Below are positions 1 through 8,331 of a DNA stretch of 11,014 nt, one piece after another (position 1 is the first letter of the stretch; the number at the start of each line of letters is the position of its first letter). Both the position numbers and the translations under genes were made by a program. Below the pieces are notes generated by a model. That model was not told where the DNA came from. It saw nothing but the letters and a program-made list of their open reading frames with translations, and did no database searches. The stretch comes from Mollicutes bacterium. Lineage in GTDB: Bacteria; Bacillota_I; Bacilli_A; RF39; UBA660. The stretch covers positions 1-11,014 of the forward strand of contig JAAZHN010000049.1 in the NCBI GenBank assembly GCA_012510695.1, written 5' to 3'.

Positions 1-458
1 ATTTCACTGATTGCATTATTAATTGATTCACAATGTCTATTTAACTTTAGTAATTCAAGTGTATCAAATAACCAGGCTTTATAACGATGAGTAACAAATG
101 ATTCGTGATTTTTTAAAACTTGAGTTAAGGGAATAGTATCACATAATTCACATTCAAAAATACTCATTTCCATTTGATAGTCTTCATCTTTTCTTAACTT
201 TCTTAAATAATTTAGTCTGTTTTCATAATATCTTGGTTCAAATAAGACTGTTTGAAAACCAGTTTTTCTTAAAAATGGTTTTATTTTTGGCCATACTTTA
301 TTAAATTCTTTTTCCCATAAGATAAGTAGTTGATGTTTTTCTTCATCATAATTTAATGACCAATATATTTCTTTTGTCTTTTTAAAATTATTAATAATAT
401 TAAGAAAATATAAATAATTTTTATAGTCTCCCATTTCTTCTCTTAGTTCATTTAACAT
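1..458 (-). CDS. Unrecognised protein, 3' end outside the window
   Basis: This is the first 152 codons of a gene that continues past the left edge. I do not recognise the family. The visible part is rich in charged and aromatic residues, with no signal peptide or membrane segment, so it is probably cytoplasmic. It contains one CxxC pair (FECELCDTIP) and several Lys/Arg/Tyr-rich helical stretches. The ATG at 458 is chosen because an AAAGGA ribosome site (467-472) lies eight bases upstream, inside the last codons of the preceding gene. Only one base separates the upstream TAA from this ATG, so the two genes are almost certainly co-transcribed and translationally coupled. No separate promoter is seen, so it should depend on the promoter at 1719-1747. 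The function is unknown; the CxxC pair alone does not justify a metal-binding call. Confidence 0.75.
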   Translation of the reverse strand, partial: MLNELREEMGDYKNYLYFLNIINNFKKTKEIYWSLNYDEEKHQLLILWEKEFNKVWPKIKPFLRKTGFQTVLFEPRYYENRLNYLRKLRKDEDYQMEMSIFECELCDTIPLTQVLKNHESFVTHRYKAWLFDTLELLKLNRHCESINNAISE

Positions 459-459
459 A

Positions 460-1695
460 TTAATTATCCTTTCTTAATGTGTAGTTGATATTTACTGGTA
501 TTAATGTTTCTACCTTTGATCTTGCTGGTGCAGTATCAAGTAAGTGTTCTGACAGGGCCTTAAGATGATCGATTAATTCTTTTCTTTTTGCTTGAATCTT
601 TTCGGGATTATAATTTGCTTGATGATTTGCTAGTCTTTCTTTAGCGAACTGTTGAGCTAAAGGATAAGTCTTTTTAATAATAGTTGTTACTATTTTCTTA
701 TCGATATCTTTTGTTATATAACCTACTGATTCTAAAAATAGTATTAAATCTAAAACTACTGCTTTAAACCCGGGTAAACTTATTAAAGCAAGTAATTCTT
801 TTTTCTCTTTAATTAGTTTATCTATAATTATCTCGGTAGTGTCTGCAATGATTTTTTCTTCATTAACAGATTTATTAATTTCATTTTGATAAAGTATTCT
901 GCCGGCTTTATTATAGTTCTTTTTATAGGCAAGTGTTGAGCAGTAACATTGAGCATTATGTTCTAAATCAAAATATGTACTTGCCTTAGATTCATTATTT
1001 TCTAATTTAAATATCCCTTGAATAATATCAATTAAATCTGCTTCTGTTTTACTACATGTAATTATTTCACTCATTGTTGGCATGTTTGGATGACTACGAT
1101 TATCATTAAAAAATGTTTTTATTTCGTTAATTGTTTCTTCTATAGGGATTTTTCTTTTAATGCATCTTTGTTCAATTAAATTAGTTAAACTCTTAAAATA
1201 ATTTGGTTTAAACTTTATTAATGAGTGCATCGCGACAAACATATTTTCATTACGATTATTAATAATTACATCGATAACTTTATGAATCTCATTACTTTGA
1301 ACAAGAAGGTCTAAAATGTTATACTCCTCTTGATTATAATTAAATTGACCAACCTTATTTAAGTAAAATAACTGAGAACTTAACATTCTAATTTCTCTAG
1401 AAAGATTTTCTAATTCTTTAGGATTGTGATTTTGATTATCTTGTTTTAAATCTTTAAAGTATTTAACGATACCATCAAGACTAGGTATTTTTAAAATATA
1501 ACCACTTTCTTTTAATCTTTCATCATAATGATCCCACATTTTATTTATAGATTGTTCATGATTGAAAAGTAATAAATTGGTTTCTCTAGTATTTTTCTTT
1601 GAACTAATTAATTCTTTTTTACAAGTTAATAGGCTAAGCAGGAATAAATCTTCTTTTAAAGTGTTAACCCTTCCTTTTAATTCATTTAAATCCAC
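460..1695 (-). CDS. Unrecognised 411-residue helical protein
   Basis: I do not recognise this protein. It looks almost entirely alpha-helical and soluble, with long Lys/Glu/Asn/Leu-rich segments. There is no signal peptide. One hydrophobic stretch (LISLPGFKAVVLDLILFLESVG, in the last third; two short pieces PGFKAVVLDL and ILFLESVG) looks more like a buried helix than a membrane span. The C-terminus contains a charged helix followed by a short tail. The start is GTG at 1693-1695: an AGGAGGT site ends six bases upstream, and the ATG two bases further upstream is out of frame and reaches a stop after three codons. The gene has its own promoter just downstream of the PFOR terminator and is coupled to the partial gene that follows with a one-base gap, so both probably serve the same unknown process. 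No enzyme motif (P-loop, HTH, protease triad) was found by eye. Confidence 0.85.
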   Translation of the reverse strand: MDLNELKGRVNTLKEDLFLLSLLTCKKELISSKKNTRETNLLLFNHEQSINKMWDHYDERLKESGYILKIPSLDGIVKYFKDLKQDNQNHNPKELENLSREIRMLSSQLFYLNKVGQFNYNQEEYNILDLLVQSNEIHKVIDVIINNRNENMFVAMHSLIKFKPNYFKSLTNLIEQRCIKRKIPIEETINEIKTFFNDNRSHPNMPTMSEIITCSKTEADLIDIIQGIFKLENNESKASTYFDLEHNAQCYCSTLAYKKNYNKAGRILYQNEINKSVNEEKIIADTTEIIIDKLIKEKKELLALISLPGFKAVVLDLILFLESVGYITKDIDKKIVTTIIKKTYPLAQQFAKERLANHQANYNPEKIQAKRKELIDHLKALSEHLLDTAPARSKVETLIPVNINYTLRKDN

Positions 1696-1700
1696 ATTAA

Positions 1701-1707
1701 ACCTCCT
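1701..1707 (-). promoter_or_regulatory. Ribosome binding site that decides a GTG start
   Basis: AGGAGGT on the minus strand lies six bases before GTG (1693-1695) and four bases before an overlapping out-of-frame ATG (1695-1697). The ATG frame encodes only Met-Trp-Ile before TAA, so GTG is the real start of the 411-residue gene. Confidence 0.8.
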
Positions 1708-1718
1708 TTGTGGTTGTT

Positions 1719-1747
1719 ATTCTAACTAAGTTTTAACTATTAGTCAA
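1719..1747 (-). promoter_or_regulatory. Sigma-A-type promoter of the two-gene unknown operon
   Basis: On the minus strand, TTGACT (1742-1747) and TAGAAT (1719-1724) are separated by exactly 17 bases. Each matches the consensus at five of six positions. It sits between the PFOR terminator hairpin and the ribosome site of the 411-residue gene, predicting a short leader of roughly 15-20 bases. Confidence 0.7.
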
Positions 1748-1772
1748 ACAAAAAAGTTCTTATGAACTTTTT
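1748..1772 (-). terminator. Intrinsic terminator of the PFOR gene
   Basis: A perfect 9-bp stem, AAAAAGTTC (1751-1759) with GAACTTTTT (1764-1772), has a four-base loop. Read on the minus strand it ends in a run of U. The PFOR stop codon lies in the loop, and the U-tract runs into the -35 region of the next promoter. Confidence 0.7.
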
Positions 1773-4700
1773 GTTTTTTGGGATAATTCTAAATAATAAT
1801 TATATCTTTTTTCTGCTGCTTCTTTATTTAATGTAAATAATTTATTAGCCATCTCTTCATCGATTAATTTTAATTTACGATAACGAACCTCATTATTTAA
1901 AAATTCTGGATATCTTTCAAAATCTGGTTTTGGAGAATCTAAAGTTAATTTATCTTCTTTTGGATTATACCTCATTAATAATGAATAACCAACTTGTACG
2001 GCTAGCTTTTGAGCTTCAGTTCCTTGCATCATCCCACCACTTATTCCATGTTCAATACAAGGTGAATAAGCAATGATAATTGCTGGTCCATCATGTTCTT
2101 CTGCTTCTTTTAAAGTGTTGATAGTTTGCATGAAGTTAGCTCCTAAAGAGATACTAGCAACATAAACATTTGGATAAGTCATCGCGATTCTAAATAGATC
2201 TTTTTTATTTGTTTTCTTACCATCAGAAGCAAACTGAGCAACTTGACCAAAACCACTTGATTTGCTTGCTTGGCCGCCTGTATTTGAATAAACTTCTGTA
2301 TCTAGGACTAAGATCTTAATTTTATCATTGGTTGCAAGGACATGATCAATTCCCCCAAAGCCGATATCATATGCCCAACCATCTCCACCAATACACCAAA
2401 TACTTGGGGTTGGAATATATTCTTTTAAATCAACTATTTCTTTTGGTAAATCCCTACCATCTAATTTTTCTTTTACTTCTTTAGTTATTTCATAGTTGTC
2501 TTGATTTTCTAAATATTTATTAAATAAATCTTTAGTTTCAGTATCTACTGCTTCTAAGCTTTCTTTCATTACTGAAGCAATTCTGTTTCTTAATTTTTTA
2601 TGAGCCATTAAAATTCCATAACCAAACTCAGCATTGTCTTCAAATAATGAGTTAGCCCAAGGAATTGAATATGGAGTTGAAGGAGCACTTCCTCCATAAA
2701 TACTTGAACAACCTGTAGCATTAGCGATTAATAAACGGTCTCCATATAATTGAGTTAATAATTTAATATATGGAGTTTCTCCACATCCTGCACATGCTCC
2801 AGAAAATTCAAATTTAGGTTTAATCATTTGACTACCTTTAATAGTGAAACGATTATCCATTAGAGGATTATCATAATTTTCAAATAAGTCATTTGCGACT
2901 ATTTGTTTATCTTCTTCAAATGGTCCATATGATAAAGCACTTGTTGGACAAACTTTAATACATTGACCACAACTTGTACAATCAGCCCCACTAATACTTA
3001 TTAAAAATTTACTATTTGGATCTGTTTTCATCTCTTTAGCATAACTTGCATGTTCATGATCTTTCGGTAAAATAAATGGTCTAATTACAGCATGTGGACA
3101 GGCAAATGAACACATTGCACATTCGATACATTTATCTTTATCCCAAGAAGATATTTGTGTACTTAAATTTCTTTTTTCATTTTTAGCATTACCACCAGGG
3201 AATATTCCTGTTTTATATTCTAATAAGTCACTGACCTTTAATTTATTACCTTCACGACTATTGATTAATTCTATGACATTATTTTCATAATTTTCATCAA
3301 CAGTAAATGTAAAATTATTTTCAATTTCAGTAACACTGTTAATTCCTTCTTTAATACAATTGATATTAGCCTCAACTATATCATCGCCTTTACTTTTGAA
3401 AATATTAGTTATTTGTCTAATCATTATTTCTTCATAATCATTAATTCCTAACATACAAAGTAAAATTGTTTCCATAATTGTATTTATTTTACCCTTAATA
3501 TTATATTTAATTGAAATTTCATCAGCAGGTACAATAAATACTTTAATATTTTTATCTAAGATTTGTCTTTTAACTCTATTTGGTAAAAATTTATCGATTT
3601 CTTCTTTAGGTATATTCGTATTAAGAAGTAAGATTCCTTCTTTACTTATTTTTTCTAAACAATCGAATGTTTTTAAATACTTATCTTTAGTAACTACAAC
3701 AATACTAGGATTAGTTACATAGTATGGAGATCTAATAGTTTGATTACTAAATCTTAAATTAGAAATGGTTACCCCATTACTTTTTTTAGAGTCATATTCA
3801 AAATAACCTTGAGCATATAGTTTTTTCTCTTCTCCTATTATTTTAATTAAATCTTTACTAGCACTGACCATGCCATCAGAACCAAAACCATAAATTAATA
3901 ATTCTTGATTGTTTGACTTTATTTGGTAATCAGATACATCTAAACTTAAATTAGTGACATCATCGACTATACCAATTGTAAAGTTATGACGAGGATTATT
4001 TTTTAACATTTCATAAACTGCATATATATCTGCTGGAGTAGTATTTTTACTAGATAATCCATATCTTCCTCCAACTATTTCTAAATCACGACTCTTTAAA
4101 GCAGAAACTACATCTAAATATAATGGTTCTCCTTCACTACCTGGTTCTTTAGCTTTATCTAATACTGCAATTTTTTTAACAGTACTTGGTAAAACATTTA
4201 ATAAATGGGTATTACTAAAAGGACGATATAAATGAACGGTAACTAATCCTAATTTTTCACCATTAGCATTTAAATCATCGATGACATTTTTAACTGTATC
4301 ATTAACACTACCCATCGCGATTATTACTCGGTCTGCTTCAGGATGACCATAATAAACAAATGGTGCATAATTAGAATTAGTTAATTTATTGATTTCATCC
4401 ATATAATATTCAACAGTACTAATTACATTTTCATAATCTTTATTTCTTGATTCTGCCACTTGGAAAAATATATCTTCATTTTGAGCCATGCCTCTAGTAT
4501 CTTGATTACTTAAATTAACGCTTCTAGCTCTAAATTTATTAATTGCTTCAAAATCGACTAACTTTAATACATCTTCATCTTTTAATTCTTCAATTGTATT
4601 TAATTCATGACTAGTTCTAAAGCCATCAAAGAAATGAATAAATGGCATTGAAGCTTTAATTGCCGCTAAGTGCGAGACAGCAGCTAAATTACTTGCATCC

Positions 4701-5131
4701 CCAACATTAGAAGAAGCTAATATACAAAAACCAGTTCCTCTTGCAGCATATATATCTTGATGGTCACCAAATATTGATAAAGCATGAGTTGCAATACTTC
4801 TTGAAGCAACATGAATAACTCCTGGCAACATTTCACCAGCTATTTTATACATATTAGGTAACATTAATAGTAACCCTTGACTAGCAGTAAAAGTTGAAGC
4901 TAAAACACCACTTTGTAATGCTCCATGAACCATGCCCGCTGCACCTGCTTCACTTTGCATCTCAATTACTGAAACTGTATCATTGAAAAGGTTTTTCTTT
5001 CCTGAAGTACTCATTTTATCTACCATCTCAGCCATTGGACTAGACGGTGTTATTGGATAAATAGCCGCTAATTCACTAAATAAATAAGCTTTATTAGCAC
5101 ATGCTTCATTTCCATCCATTATTTTTTTCAT
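1760..5131 (-). CDS. nifJ: Pyruvate:ferredoxin (flavodoxin) oxidoreductase
   Basis: This single-chain PFOR oxidises pyruvate with CoA to acetyl-CoA and CO2 and reduces ferredoxin or flavodoxin in the cytoplasm of anaerobes. All expected parts are present in order. The N-terminal thiamine domain has IYPITPSSP and the IEMQSEAGAAG motif with the conserved Glu. The CoA-associated domain contains YDSKKSNGVT. The EKR signature is at residues 652-654. Two ferredoxin-type 4Fe-4S motifs follow, with cysteines at 668, 671, 674, 678 and 718, 721, 724, 728. The C-terminal thiamine domain binds the proximal cluster through C780, C783, C808 and C1025, and has GDG around D917 and NTGGQ from N950. The 1123-residue length is slightly short for the family (about 1170-1200) but no domain is missing. 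The start is ATG at 5131, preceded by GGATGTGAT, one mismatch from the ideal anti-SD match. It has its own promoter and terminator, so it is probably transcribed alone and looks fully functional. Confidence 0.97.
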   Translation of the reverse strand: MKKIMDGNEACANKAYLFSELAAIYPITPSSPMAEMVDKMSTSGKKNLFNDTVSVIEMQSEAGAAGMVHGALQSGVLASTFTASQGLLLMLPNMYKIAGEMLPGVIHVASRSIATHALSIFGDHQDIYAARGTGFCILASSNVGDASNLAAVSHLAAIKASMPFIHFFDGFRTSHELNTIEELKDEDVLKLVDFEAINKFRARSVNLSNQDTRGMAQNEDIFFQVAESRNKDYENVISTVEYYMDEINKLTNSNYAPFVYYGHPEADRVIIAMGSVNDTVKNVIDDLNANGEKLGLVTVHLYRPFSNTHLLNVLPSTVKKIAVLDKAKEPGSEGEPLYLDVVSALKSRDLEIVGGRYGLSSKNTTPADIYAVYEMLKNNPRHNFTIGIVDDVTNLSLDVSDYQIKSNNQELLIYGFGSDGMVSASKDLIKIIGEEKKLYAQGYFEYDSKKSNGVTISNLRFSNQTIRSPYYVTNPSIVVVTKDKYLKTFDCLEKISKEGILLLNTNIPKEEIDKFLPNRVKRQILDKNIKVFIVPADEISIKYNIKGKINTIMETILLCMLGINDYEEIMIRQITNIFKSKGDDIVEANINCIKEGINSVTEIENNFTFTVDENYENNVIELINSREGNKLKVSDLLEYKTGIFPGGNAKNEKRNLSTQISSWDKDKCIECAMCSFACPHAVIRPFILPKDHEHASYAKEMKTDPNSKFLISISGADCTSCGQCIKVCPTSALSYGPFEEDKQIVANDLFENYDNPLMDNRFTIKGSQMIKPKFEFSGACAGCGETPYIKLLTQLYGDRLLIANATGCSSIYGGSAPSTPYSIPWANSLFEDNAEFGYGILMAHKKLRNRIASVMKESLEAVDTETKDLFNKYLENQDNYEITKEVKEKLDGRDLPKEIVDLKEYIPTPSIWCIGGDGWAYDIGFGGIDHVLATNDKIKILVLDTEVYSNTGGQASKSSGFGQVAQFASDGKKTNKKDLFRIAMTYPNVYVASISLGANFMQTINTLKEAEEHDGPAIIIAYSPCIEHGISGGMMQGTEAQKLAVQVGYSLLMRYNPKEDKLTLDSPKPDFERYPEFLNNEVRYRKLKLIDEEMANKLFTLNKEAAEKRYNYYLELSQKTKSS

Positions 5132-5153
5132 TTAATCACATCCCACTATTATG

Positions 5154-5182
5154 ATTATATAATACTTAGGATATTTAAACAA
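5154..5182 (-). promoter_or_regulatory. Promoter of the PFOR gene
   Basis: On the minus strand a perfect TATAAT (5154-5159) lies 17 bases after TTGTTT (5177-5182), which matches only the TTG half of the -35 consensus. It falls in the only gap between the stalk-protein gene and PFOR, about 22 bases upstream of the start codon. Confidence 0.6.
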
Positions 5183-5199
5183 TAAATTCACAATAAATG

Positions 5200-6531
5200 T
5201 TAACTTAATCTACTTTTAACTTTTAATAATATTAAAATTATCATTGAGATTATTGGTAAGAAAATCAAACCACTTATTTGTTTTTTAGGTGATTCTAAAC
5301 TATTTTCATTCTTTGAATCTATAACATTTTCAGTTTCTTCTTTTTCTTCTTTAATGTATTTGGGTACTACTTTTGTTTCAACTACTCTTTTTGGTATATA
5401 TTTTATTATTTCTTCTTTTTCACATTTCGTTTCTAATTCAATATATTTGATTTGTTCTTTAGGCACTTCTACATGTTTAATTATTTCTTTAGGTACTTCT
5501 ATATATTTTATTATTGTTTCTTTAACTGGTTCTTTTTGTTCACAAATGGGCTCTTTTATTTCTAATTCGTTAAGCACAATCAATGGTCTTTTCTCATTAA
5601 TTTCTCCCAAGTGGATATTTAAATCATAAACACCATTTTTATTAATATCAAAATCTGCGGTTATTTTAACATCTTCTTTTGGCAGTGAACTATTTATAAT
5701 AATCTTTGTTAAATCATGATTATTTTTATTCACAATTAAATAATCAGCAAGATTGATATAGTCTCTTTTATAATAATTATATTTATTGGTCTTTTTAAAA
5801 TAAGTTGGGACCATTTCATTTGTAGTCTCCACAACTTTTTCTAAATTATAATATAAACAATGATATATATACCGAACATAGTAATAAAATGTTTGATAAG
5901 GTGCGTTTGAATAAACTCCTATAGATTTTATAAACTCATCCATTCCTTCTCTTGAGGTAAAACTAACTTCAAAATATGGATAAGTATTAATAATCGTTCC
6001 AGTTTCAAAGACTATCTCATTATTAAATTTTATTTTTGTAGAATGGACATTAGTCGCATCAAATAATATTAATAAGTCATATAAATTAACTTCTTCTTCT
6101 AAAATTATTTTTTGATCTTCAATTTTATAATTAACTACTGAATAATCTTTTTTATATATTTTTGTTTCTGGAATAAAATCGATTTTTTCATAACTAAATT
6201 CTTTAACTAAAAAATCAGTTAAGTGGTGAAATATTCTTGCTCCTGAATAATGTGCTTGTTTATATAAAGTTACATCTCTTTGAAATAAGATAACATCATT
6301 TACATCTTTATAAGGTCTATCAATATAAGTCCTGTCCATTGGATAATAACCAGTATTGACTCTTACATCTTTGTAGTAATGATATAGGGTCTGGACCTCT
6401 TCTTTCATTAAATCAGTTGTTTCTAATCGTTCTTCTACACCTTCTAGATATGGCTTATATTCTGTATAATATTTTTTTGCTTGAACATTGATCGGTATCA
6501 TTAATAGTAATAAAATAATAATTTTTTTCAT
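5200..6531 (-). CDS. Surface protein with signal peptide, EVPKE stalk and C-terminal membrane anchor
   Basis: I do not recognise the family, but the architecture is clear over 443 residues. Residues 1-18 are a signal peptide (KK, then IIILLLLMIPI, ending VQA). A Tyr-, Lys- and Asn-rich ectodomain follows to about residue 310. It includes a D-x-D-x-N-x-N-G segment at 293-300 that resembles a calcium-binding loop, although this is only suggestive. Residues 340-369 hold three tandem ten-residue units of the IIKYIEVPKE type, then a Lys/Glu-rich stretch resembling a wall-spanning stalk. Residues about 419-436 form a hydrophobic membrane helix ending in KVKSRLS. There is no LPxTG, so anchoring is probably by the helix with a short basic cytoplasmic tail. 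The ATG at 6531 is preferred over an upstream in-frame TTG because GGGAGG would otherwise be coding sequence. It lies between RNase J and PFOR; no terminator separates it from PFOR, so read-through is possible. Confidence 0.85.
   Translation of the reverse strand: MKKIIILLLLMIPINVQAKKYYTEYKPYLEGVEERLETTDLMKEEVQTLYHYYKDVRVNTGYYPMDRTYIDRPYKDVNDVILFQRDVTLYKQAHYSGARIFHHLTDFLVKEFSYEKIDFIPETKIYKKDYSVVNYKIEDQKIILEEEVNLYDLLILFDATNVHSTKIKFNNEIVFETGTIINTYPYFEVSFTSREGMDEFIKSIGVYSNAPYQTFYYYVRYIYHCLYYNLEKVVETTNEMVPTYFKKTNKYNYYKRDYINLADYLIVNKNNHDLTKIIINSSLPKEDVKITADFDINKNGVYDLNIHLGEINEKRPLIVLNELEIKEPICEQKEPVKETIIKYIEVPKEIIKHVEVPKEQIKYIELETKCEKEEIIKYIPKRVVETKVVPKYIKEEKEETENVIDSKNENSLESPKKQISGLIFLPIISMIILILLKVKSRLS
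5425..5514 (-). repeat. Three tandem 30-bp units encoding the EVPKE stalk
   Basis: On the coding strand three consecutive 30-base units encode IIKYIEVPKE, IIKHVEVPKE and QIKYIELETK (residues 340-369). The first two are close at DNA level and the third has diverged. Related KYIPK and PKYIKEE segments follow toward the membrane anchor, suggesting decayed further copies. Confidence 0.8.
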
Positions 6532-6535
6532 ATAA

Positions 6536-6541
6536 CCTCCC
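6536..6541 (-). promoter_or_regulatory. Ribosome binding site that decides the stalk-protein start
   Basis: GGGAGG on the minus strand lies four bases before ATG at 6531. An in-frame TTG at 6546 would place this site inside the coding sequence, so the shorter start, directly before the signal peptide, is correct. Confidence 0.8.
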
Positions 6542-6589
6542 TTCAATTATTACTTTATCTATTACTTATCTATATCCTTTTTATTTCAT

Positions 6590-6615
6590 AAAAAAAAGAA
6601 CTAAAAAGTTCTTTT
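6590..6615 (-). terminator. Intrinsic terminator of the RNase J gene
   Basis: A perfect 9-bp stem, AAAAGAACT (6594-6602) with AGTTCTTTT (6607-6615), has a four-base loop. On the minus strand it is followed by a U-run (eight U counting the stem end). It begins five bases after the RNase J stop codon. Confidence 0.85.
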
Positions 6616-6619
6616 ATGT

Positions 6620-8254
6620 TTATATTTCTTGAATAACCGCGATAATCATTGGATTACTTTCAGTTTCATCATATAAGAATTTAGATAAATTCTCTCTTAT
6701 TTCTTGTTTAACTTTATTATAATCAATATAGTTGTTTATAACATTACTTTGAATTATTTCTAAACTAATTTTTTTAATATCTTCAATCATTTCTTGGGAA
6801 TCTTTAACATAGATAAATCCTCTTGTAATTACTTCAGGACCATATAAGACTTTTTTACCTTTTTTAGATAAGGTTGCACTTATTAAAACAATTCCATTTT
6901 CACTTAATAATTCTCGGTCTTTAACAACAAGATCTCCCACATCTCCATTATTAAGTCCATCAATTAAGACATCATCTACATCGATATGTTCAAAGTCATC
7001 AATTAACTTTCCATTTTCAATCGTGACAACATCACCATTTTGTTTAAGTAAAATATTTTCTTTAGGGATTCCTAAACTATAAGCAAGGTCCCCATTTTCA
7101 ACTTGATAACGATATTCACCTTTAACAGGCATGTAATACTTAGGTGAAATTAATCTTAACATCAACATTAAATCTTCGCTTGAAGCATGATGAAGAATTT
7201 CTTTGTCTTTTGGTAAATTGATTGAATGAGCACCCTTCATCGCGATGTCATCCATTAAATTAACTAATGTTTTCTCATTTGAATCATATGTTGGTGAAGC
7301 AAATATTACAGTATCTGTTTCTTTAAATTCAATAAATTTATCATTACCTGAAATAATTTTACTAATTGATTGATATGGTTTTTCTTTATCATCACAAACT
7401 AACAATATAGCATCAGGATCTTTAACATTAGAAAGGTCCCCTATTAGATCTGGTCTAACTTTTAAATATCCATCTTCAATTGCCATTTTAACTATTCTTT
7501 GTAATTTGTTTCCCATAATAACTACTTTACGATGAGAGTTTACTAAAGCATTAAATATCTCCTGAATAGTATATAAGTGTGATGGTAATAATGTGATCAT
7601 TATTCTATTATTATGTCTATTGATTGTATCTTGAAAGAAATTAACTAACCTATGGTTAGGAGATGAAAATCCTTTTCTTTCAGAAAATACTGATTCAGAT
7701 AACAAACATAATACACCAAGTTTACCGACATAAGCGATTTTGCCAAGGTCAACTCCATATGGTTCTTTCATTGAAGGATCAATAATAAAATCCCCAGTAT
7801 AAACAACCGCTCCATCTTTAGTATTGATGACATACATTACAGAATCAGGTGTTGAGTGACTTACACTTATTGGAAAAACACTTATATCTTTAAAATCTAT
7901 CTTTTTGTGAGGTAAAATTTCAACAATATTTTTTTCATTAATCCCTTCCATTTTTAAAATATTTGCACTATATTTAGTCGCATATATTTTAAGTTCAGGA
8001 ATGTTTTTAAGTAAATCTTTAGTCCCACCCATATTTTCTGGATGACTATGACTAATAAATAATCCTTTAATTCTATTTTTATTTTTTACTAAATACTTAT
8101 AATCAGGAATAATATAATCTATTCCATACATTGTATCCATCGCATACTTTAAACCGGCATCTAAAATAAAGATGTCCTCATCAACTTCTACAACATAGGT
8201 GTTTTTTCCAAGTTCATTTAGGCCACCCAAACTAAAAATTTTAATTTTACTCAT
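6620..8254 (-). CDS. rnjB: RNase J family protein, J2-like with degenerate active site
   Basis: A 544-residue metallo-beta-lactamase/beta-CASP protein of the RNase J family, which carries out 5'-to-3' and endonucleolytic mRNA decay in the cytoplasm. The opening SLGGLNELGKNTYVVEVD, TGDF (D155), H133 in HSTPD, PKYYMPVKGEYR and the C-terminal EVITRGFIYVKDS are family hallmarks, and the length is usual. Two metal-site positions are altered. The HxHxDH motif reads H69-S-H71-P-E73-N74, so its Asp and last His are replaced. The late metal-binding His of PVHGEYR is K378, with the normal 22-residue spacing from H356. From memory, Bacillus RNase J2 also has an HxHxEN motif and lacks that His, so this is probably a J2-type subunit with weak activity that works with a J1 encoded elsewhere. 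It has its own promoter and terminator. The start is an ATG behind a weak AGAAAGAAG ribosome site. Confidence 0.92.
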   Translation of the reverse strand: MSKIKIFSLGGLNELGKNTYVVEVDEDIFILDAGLKYAMDTMYGIDYIIPDYKYLVKNKNRIKGLFISHSHPENMGGTKDLLKNIPELKIYATKYSANILKMEGINEKNIVEILPHKKIDFKDISVFPISVSHSTPDSVMYVINTKDGAVVYTGDFIIDPSMKEPYGVDLGKIAYVGKLGVLCLLSESVFSERKGFSSPNHRLVNFFQDTINRHNNRIMITLLPSHLYTIQEIFNALVNSHRKVVIMGNKLQRIVKMAIEDGYLKVRPDLIGDLSNVKDPDAILLVCDDKEKPYQSISKIISGNDKFIEFKETDTVIFASPTYDSNEKTLVNLMDDIAMKGAHSINLPKDKEILHHASSEDLMLMLRLISPKYYMPVKGEYRYQVENGDLAYSLGIPKENILLKQNGDVVTIENGKLIDDFEHIDVDDVLIDGLNNGDVGDLVVKDRELLSENGIVLISATLSKKGKKVLYGPEVITRGFIYVKDSQEMIEDIKKISLEIIQSNVINNYIDYNKVKQEIRENLSKFLYDETESNPMIIAVIQEI

Positions 8255-8302
8255 AATTTTTCTTCTTTCTTTTTTATTAATAAAAGCTCTTTGCTAATAC
8301 TC

Positions 8303-8331
8303 AGTTTAACAAATAAATTATAATTTGTCTA
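8303..8331 (-). promoter_or_regulatory. Candidate promoter of the RNase J gene
   Basis: On the minus strand TAGACA (8326-8331, five of six consensus bases) and TAAACT (8303-8308, four of six) are 17 bases apart. The start codon is about 48 bases downstream. The -35 overlaps the candidate -35 of the divergent surface-protein gene. Confidence 0.5.

Noticed and set aside
5354..5629. Plus-strand 91-codon open frame with hydrophobic stretches
   Set aside because: It lies antisense to the EVPKE stalk and adjacent coding sequence. The Ser/Ile-rich repeats simply mirror the Lys/Glu repeats of the real gene, and no ribosome site precedes it.
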